From Minisyncoccota bacterium (GTDB lineage: Bacteria > Patescibacteriota > Minisyncoccia > Phycocordibacterales > UBA1006), in the NCBI GenBank assembly GCA_021129535.1, contig JAJOLB010000005.1:1-15506 (forward strand): a DNA stretch of 15,506 nt, given 5' to 3'. Below, one piece after another: positions 13,006 through 15,506 of the stretch. Under the pieces are notes generated by a model. The model made no database searches and had not been told where the DNA came from. It saw only the letters and a list, made by a program, of their open reading frames with translations. A program made the position numbers and the translations under genes. Each line of letters begins with the position of its first letter. Within the stretch, counting starts at the first letter, position 1.

Positions 13006-13902
13006 TTACTTTTTCTTTTTTTCTTCTTTCTTACTTGAAACCATATAGGTTAATAATGGAGATGCTAGAAATATTGATGAATAGGTTCCAACAATAGTTC
13101 CCAACAACAACACTAATGCCAATGTTTGCGTTGCAACAGGTCCAACATAATACAATGCCAACAACACAACAACCAGCGTTAATGACGTCAGAATTGAACG
13201 TGTGACCGTTTTCGAAACAGCGTACCCAACGGTATCATCAAAGTCTTCTTTTTTCGATGTCTCATTATTTTTTGCGAGCTCTTCACGAACACGGTCAAAC
13301 ACCACAATAGTATCATTTACCGACAGCCCGAGAATCGAGAGTAGTCCAACAACATACAAAGTATCTATCTCTGTCCCCAGAAGGGTCAGAATACCCACAG
13401 GAATCATAATATCATGTAACAGGGCAATAACAGCCACAAGTCCATATTTCCACGAGGAAACAGGCTTTGAAACAGAACGGAATGCATATGCCACAAAGAA
13501 GATAATTCCCAATGAAACGAATATTAAAGCATAAAGTGATTTCGTCCGTAATTCACGTCCAACTGATGGACCAATAGAATTAAATCGTTTTAATTCTGGA
13601 TTATTTCCGATTGATGACATCGCAGAGGTGAGAGATTTTCGCCCTTCCTCGCTGACGTCTTGGGTTTTTATAATCAGTGATTTTTCTCCAAAATTTTGCA
13701 CATCAACCTCGAAGCCTTTTTCTACTAATAAAGTCTTTGCCTCCTCGATACTTGGACGCTCATCATATGACATTTCTAACACCGCACCACCAGTGAATTC
13801 TACACCATAATCAAGCCCCTTTGCACCAACCACAGCGACAGCAATTAAAACCAAAGCCGTAGAAATTCCTAAAAATATTTTTTTATATTTAATGATATTC
13901 AT
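13006..13902 (-). CDS. secF: Protein translocase subunit SecF
   Basis: 298 aa, normal SecF size. With SecD it forms the RND-type, proton-driven motor that helps SecYEG/SecA complete protein export. One N-terminal helix (7-27) precedes the family signature GLDYGVEFTGGAVL (29-42). A periplasmic-type domain follows to about residue 107. After SIGPSVGRELR come five transmembrane segments, with LSILGLSVNDTIVVFDRVREEL carrying the conserved Asp/Arg pair of the membrane core. The tail is a Lys/Glu run (KKEEKKKK). It starts 4 nt after the secD stop with an ATT-ATG context, so the two are cotranscribed and probably translationally coupled. No yajC is present in the window. Confidence 0.97.
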   Translation of the reverse strand: MNIIKYKKIFLGISTALVLIAVAVVGAKGLDYGVEFTGGAVLEMSYDERPSIEEAKTLLVEKGFEVDVQNFGEKSLIIKTQDVSEEGRKSLTSAMSSIGNNPELKRFNSIGPSVGRELRTKSLYALIFVSLGIIFFVAYAFRSVSKPVSSWKYGLVAVIALLHDIMIPVGILTLLGTEIDTLYVVGLLSILGLSVNDTIVVFDRVREELAKNNETSKKEDFDDTVGYAVSKTVTRSILTSLTLVVVLLALYYVGPVATQTLALVLLLGTIVGTYSSIFLASPLLTYMVSSKKEEKKKK

Positions 13903-13906
13903 AATA

Positions 13907-15346
13907 TTATTTATTATTTTTCGTAATTTCTGATAAACCTGACTTGAATAATGTTCTTAGAACTTTTGAATTTTTCTTTTTCTCTTTATCAGTGAATGAC
14001 AACAACATTGAACGCGTAAAGGTTACCGCTGTCAGCATAGACAGAATAATTCCCAAACCAAAGGTCAACGCGAACCCTTTTATTAAAGCCGTACCAAACC
14101 AGAATAGAATAATCGCTGAAATTATTGATGAAATATTTGCATCACGAATTGACGCCCATGCACGCTTGAAACCATTATCAATAGCAGTATAGAGATTTCG
14201 CCCATCAGCGAGCTCCTCTTTCATTCGTTCAAAGATTAAAATATTTGCATCAACTGCAATACCAATCGAGATAATAAATCCTGCAATTCCAGCTGAAGTT
14301 AATGTTACTGGAATAAATTTAAACACCCATAACATCATTGCTGTATACACACCTAATGCAACAACAGCAATCAATCCTGGTAATCGATACCAAACAATTA
14401 ATAGAATTGCTACCAGTAGTAATCCAATCATTCCAGCACGCACACCAGCGTCGACCGCATCCTGTCCCAATGTTGGTCCAATAGTACTTGTTGAAATTAA
14501 CTCAATAGGAATTGGTAATGCCCCTGAATTTAATCGCCCAACGATTTCCTTTGCCTCTTTGATGTCAAAGTTCCCTTCTATAATTGCGCTACCACCAGAA
14601 ATTGCCTGATTTACACGAGGGTTTGAAACCATTATTCCATCTAAATAGATAGCAATTGTTTTATCAACATTTTCACCTGTGATAGTTTCAAATAATTCTC
14701 CACCTTCTTTATTGAAATTCAATCCTATAATGGGTTGCGACTGTAAACCACCGCCATTCTGTACACCTCCCTGTGAAAATTGAAGTACTGATTTTTCTAA
14801 ATATTTTCCTGTTAATTCAGTAGCCACATAATATGGGTCTTTTTGAATTAATTCAGTATCAATGTCTAGATTTTCTAAATCAATATTTTCATCCTCAGTT
14901 GAAATGCTTTCCTGAACTTTTGCAATTTCTGCAAGAATTGCATCACGTGTCTGTTCATCACGTTCAACCTTGAATTCCAGAAATGGTGTTTGACCAATCA
15001 TCTCTACGGCTTCGTCCAGATCCGTAACACCAGGAAGCTCAATAACAAGTCTCTCCTCGTCACCGTCCACACCAAGTGTATGAGTTTCTGTTTGAACATT
15101 TGGTTCTGCTACACCGAACGCGTTAATTCGTCGCTCAATAACATCTCGTAATGAATCCATAGATGATTTAACATCAAGCTCTTCTACATCTGAAACGTCA
15201 GCCTTGTAGACAAGGTATGAACCACCTCGTAAATCAAGACCTAATTTGAATGGATTTGTTCCGTCCATCTCGGTTTTATAAACATAGGATCCTAAAAAGA
15301 TTCCTAGCATTAGAAATATTAATGCAATAATTCGCGTTTTCCACAT
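13907..15346 (-). CDS. secD: Protein translocase subunit SecD
   Basis: 479 aa. Partner of SecF in the export motor. Visible order: TM1 (about 5-23), the signature LGLDLRGGSYLVYK (35-48), a periplasmic-type P1 region that includes VIERRINAFGVAEPNV, the IGPTLGQDAVDAGVRAG entry to the membrane core near 288, and five further membrane segments with GFIISIGIAVDANILIFERM holding the proton-relay Asp. The sequence looks complete, with a basic C-terminus. A TTGATA-16-TATACT promoter ends 9 nt before the ATG, leaving a leader of only two or three nt. The upstream neighbour is rpsG, separated by a strong terminator, so secDF is an independent unit. Confidence 0.97.
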   Translation of the reverse strand: MWKTRIIALIFLMLGIFLGSYVYKTEMDGTNPFKLGLDLRGGSYLVYKADVSDVEELDVKSSMDSLRDVIERRINAFGVAEPNVQTETHTLGVDGDEERLVIELPGVTDLDEAVEMIGQTPFLEFKVERDEQTRDAILAEIAKVQESISTEDENIDLENLDIDTELIQKDPYYVATELTGKYLEKSVLQFSQGGVQNGGGLQSQPIIGLNFNKEGGELFETITGENVDKTIAIYLDGIMVSNPRVNQAISGGSAIIEGNFDIKEAKEIVGRLNSGALPIPIELISTSTIGPTLGQDAVDAGVRAGMIGLLLVAILLIVWYRLPGLIAVVALGVYTAMMLWVFKFIPVTLTSAGIAGFIISIGIAVDANILIFERMKEELADGRNLYTAIDNGFKRAWASIRDANISSIISAIILFWFGTALIKGFALTFGLGIILSMLTAVTFTRSMLLSFTDKEKKKNSKVLRTLFKSGLSEITKNNK

Positions 15347-15355
15347 AATGTTTAA

Positions 15356-15383
15356 AGTATAGACTTTTTAATGTTTTTATCAA
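15356..15383 (-). promoter_or_regulatory. Sigma70-type promoter of secD-secF
   Basis: On the minus strand: TTGATA (15383-15378), a 16-nt spacer and TATACT (15361-15356). The -35 box is next to the rpsG terminator stem. The expected start is only two or three nt before the secD ATG. Confidence 0.6.
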
Positions 15384-15384
15384 T

Positions 15385-15416
15385 AAAAAAGAAACACAGA
15401 GTGTGTTTCTTTTTTT
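15385..15416 (-). terminator. Terminator of the rpsG transcription unit
   Basis: Perfect 14-bp arms (15385-15398 with 15402-15415) around a GAG loop, with A6 and T7 runs at the ends. It lies 12 bases past the rpsG stop codon, so rpsG is the last gene of its operon. Confidence 0.88.
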
Positions 15417-15427
15417 GTAGTCTATGA

Positions 15428-15506
15428 CTACCAAGCGAAGTGAGCAAAGGCTTTGTTCGCATCCGCCATTTTGTGGATGTTTTCCTTTTTCTTTACAGCT
15501 TCTCCT
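15428..15506 (-). CDS. rpsG: 30S ribosomal protein S7, C-terminal fragment (runs off the right edge)
   Basis: Only the last 25 codons are in the window, in the frame whose first full codon starts at 15505. They read GEAVKKKENIHKMADANKAF and then AHFAW, ending in TAG. This matches the conserved S7 C-terminus (AVKKRE.THRMAEANKAFAH). S7 nucleates assembly of the 30S head on 16S rRNA. In the common str-operon order fusA would follow; here a terminator and then secD follow instead. Confidence 0.93.
   Translation of the reverse strand, partial: GEAVKKKENIHKMADANKAFAHFAW

Noticed and set aside
1..15506. CRISPR arrays, tRNAs, rRNAs, insertion sequences, phage or toxin-antitoxin genes
   Set aside because: No regularly spaced direct repeats, cloverleaf folds, transposase motifs or terminal inverted repeats were seen in the window.

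Overview
The window looks like AT-rich chromosomal DNA from a Candidate Phyla Radiation (Patescibacteria, Parcubacteria/Paceibacteria-like) genome. This is inferred from protein style, not from a marker-gene tree. The evidence is: a giant secreted protein with SdrD_B-like repeats and two C-terminal peptidoglycan-binding modules carrying the 'L.PW ... TG ... TTR' signature; a small coiled-coil plus one-TM protein and a secreted glucosaminidase-like protein of kinds common in these genomes; very short intergenic gaps; no visible Shine-Dalgarno sites; and all legible stop codons being TAA or TAG. Full-length SecD, SecF, TruB and KAS III ORFs under the standard code argue against the UGA=Gly lineages.

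Layout. 1-235: 5' part of an unknown minus-strand gene. 222-329: a possible broken mini-ORF. 360-5288: the 1642-aa surface protein (minus). 5406-5684: 92-aa membrane protein (minus). 5756-5911: a Cys-rich mini-protein (minus) whose ATG interlocks with the ATG of the plus-strand PIF1-like helicase (5910-7625). 7682-8674: orphan ketoacyl-ACP synthase III-like gene (minus) with its own promoter and a palindrome in its leader. 8840-10852: a tight minus-strand operon truB - S30AE/HPF-like - membrane-anchored cyclophilin - 55-aa acidic protein, ending in a hairpin that contains the last stop codon. 10958-11335: unknown 125-aa gene (plus), divergent from truB with an overlapping promoter region. 11382-12690: two secreted or anchored minus-strand proteins, one glucosaminidase/lysozyme-like. 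12691-13005: a gene-free stretch holding a candidate small RNA. 13006-15346: secD-secF (minus). 15428-15506: C-terminus of ribosomal protein S7 (minus).

Functional themes are cell-surface biology (giant PG-binding protein, glucosaminidase, extracytoplasmic cyclophilin, SecDF export motor) and translation (S7, TruB, HPF-like). Nearly every transcription unit ends in a near-perfect A-flanked/T-flanked hairpin that can work in both directions.

The least ordinary signals are: -10 boxes placed exactly 6 nt before ATG in front of several genes (leaderless mRNAs); a recurring ATT-ATG start context in place of SD motifs; two small ORFs supported by terminators (Cys-rich 51 aa and acidic 55 aa); a GC-rich island forming a candidate sRNA at about 12823-12955; and the lone KAS III. 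No CRISPR array, tRNA, rRNA, IS element or phage gene was seen.
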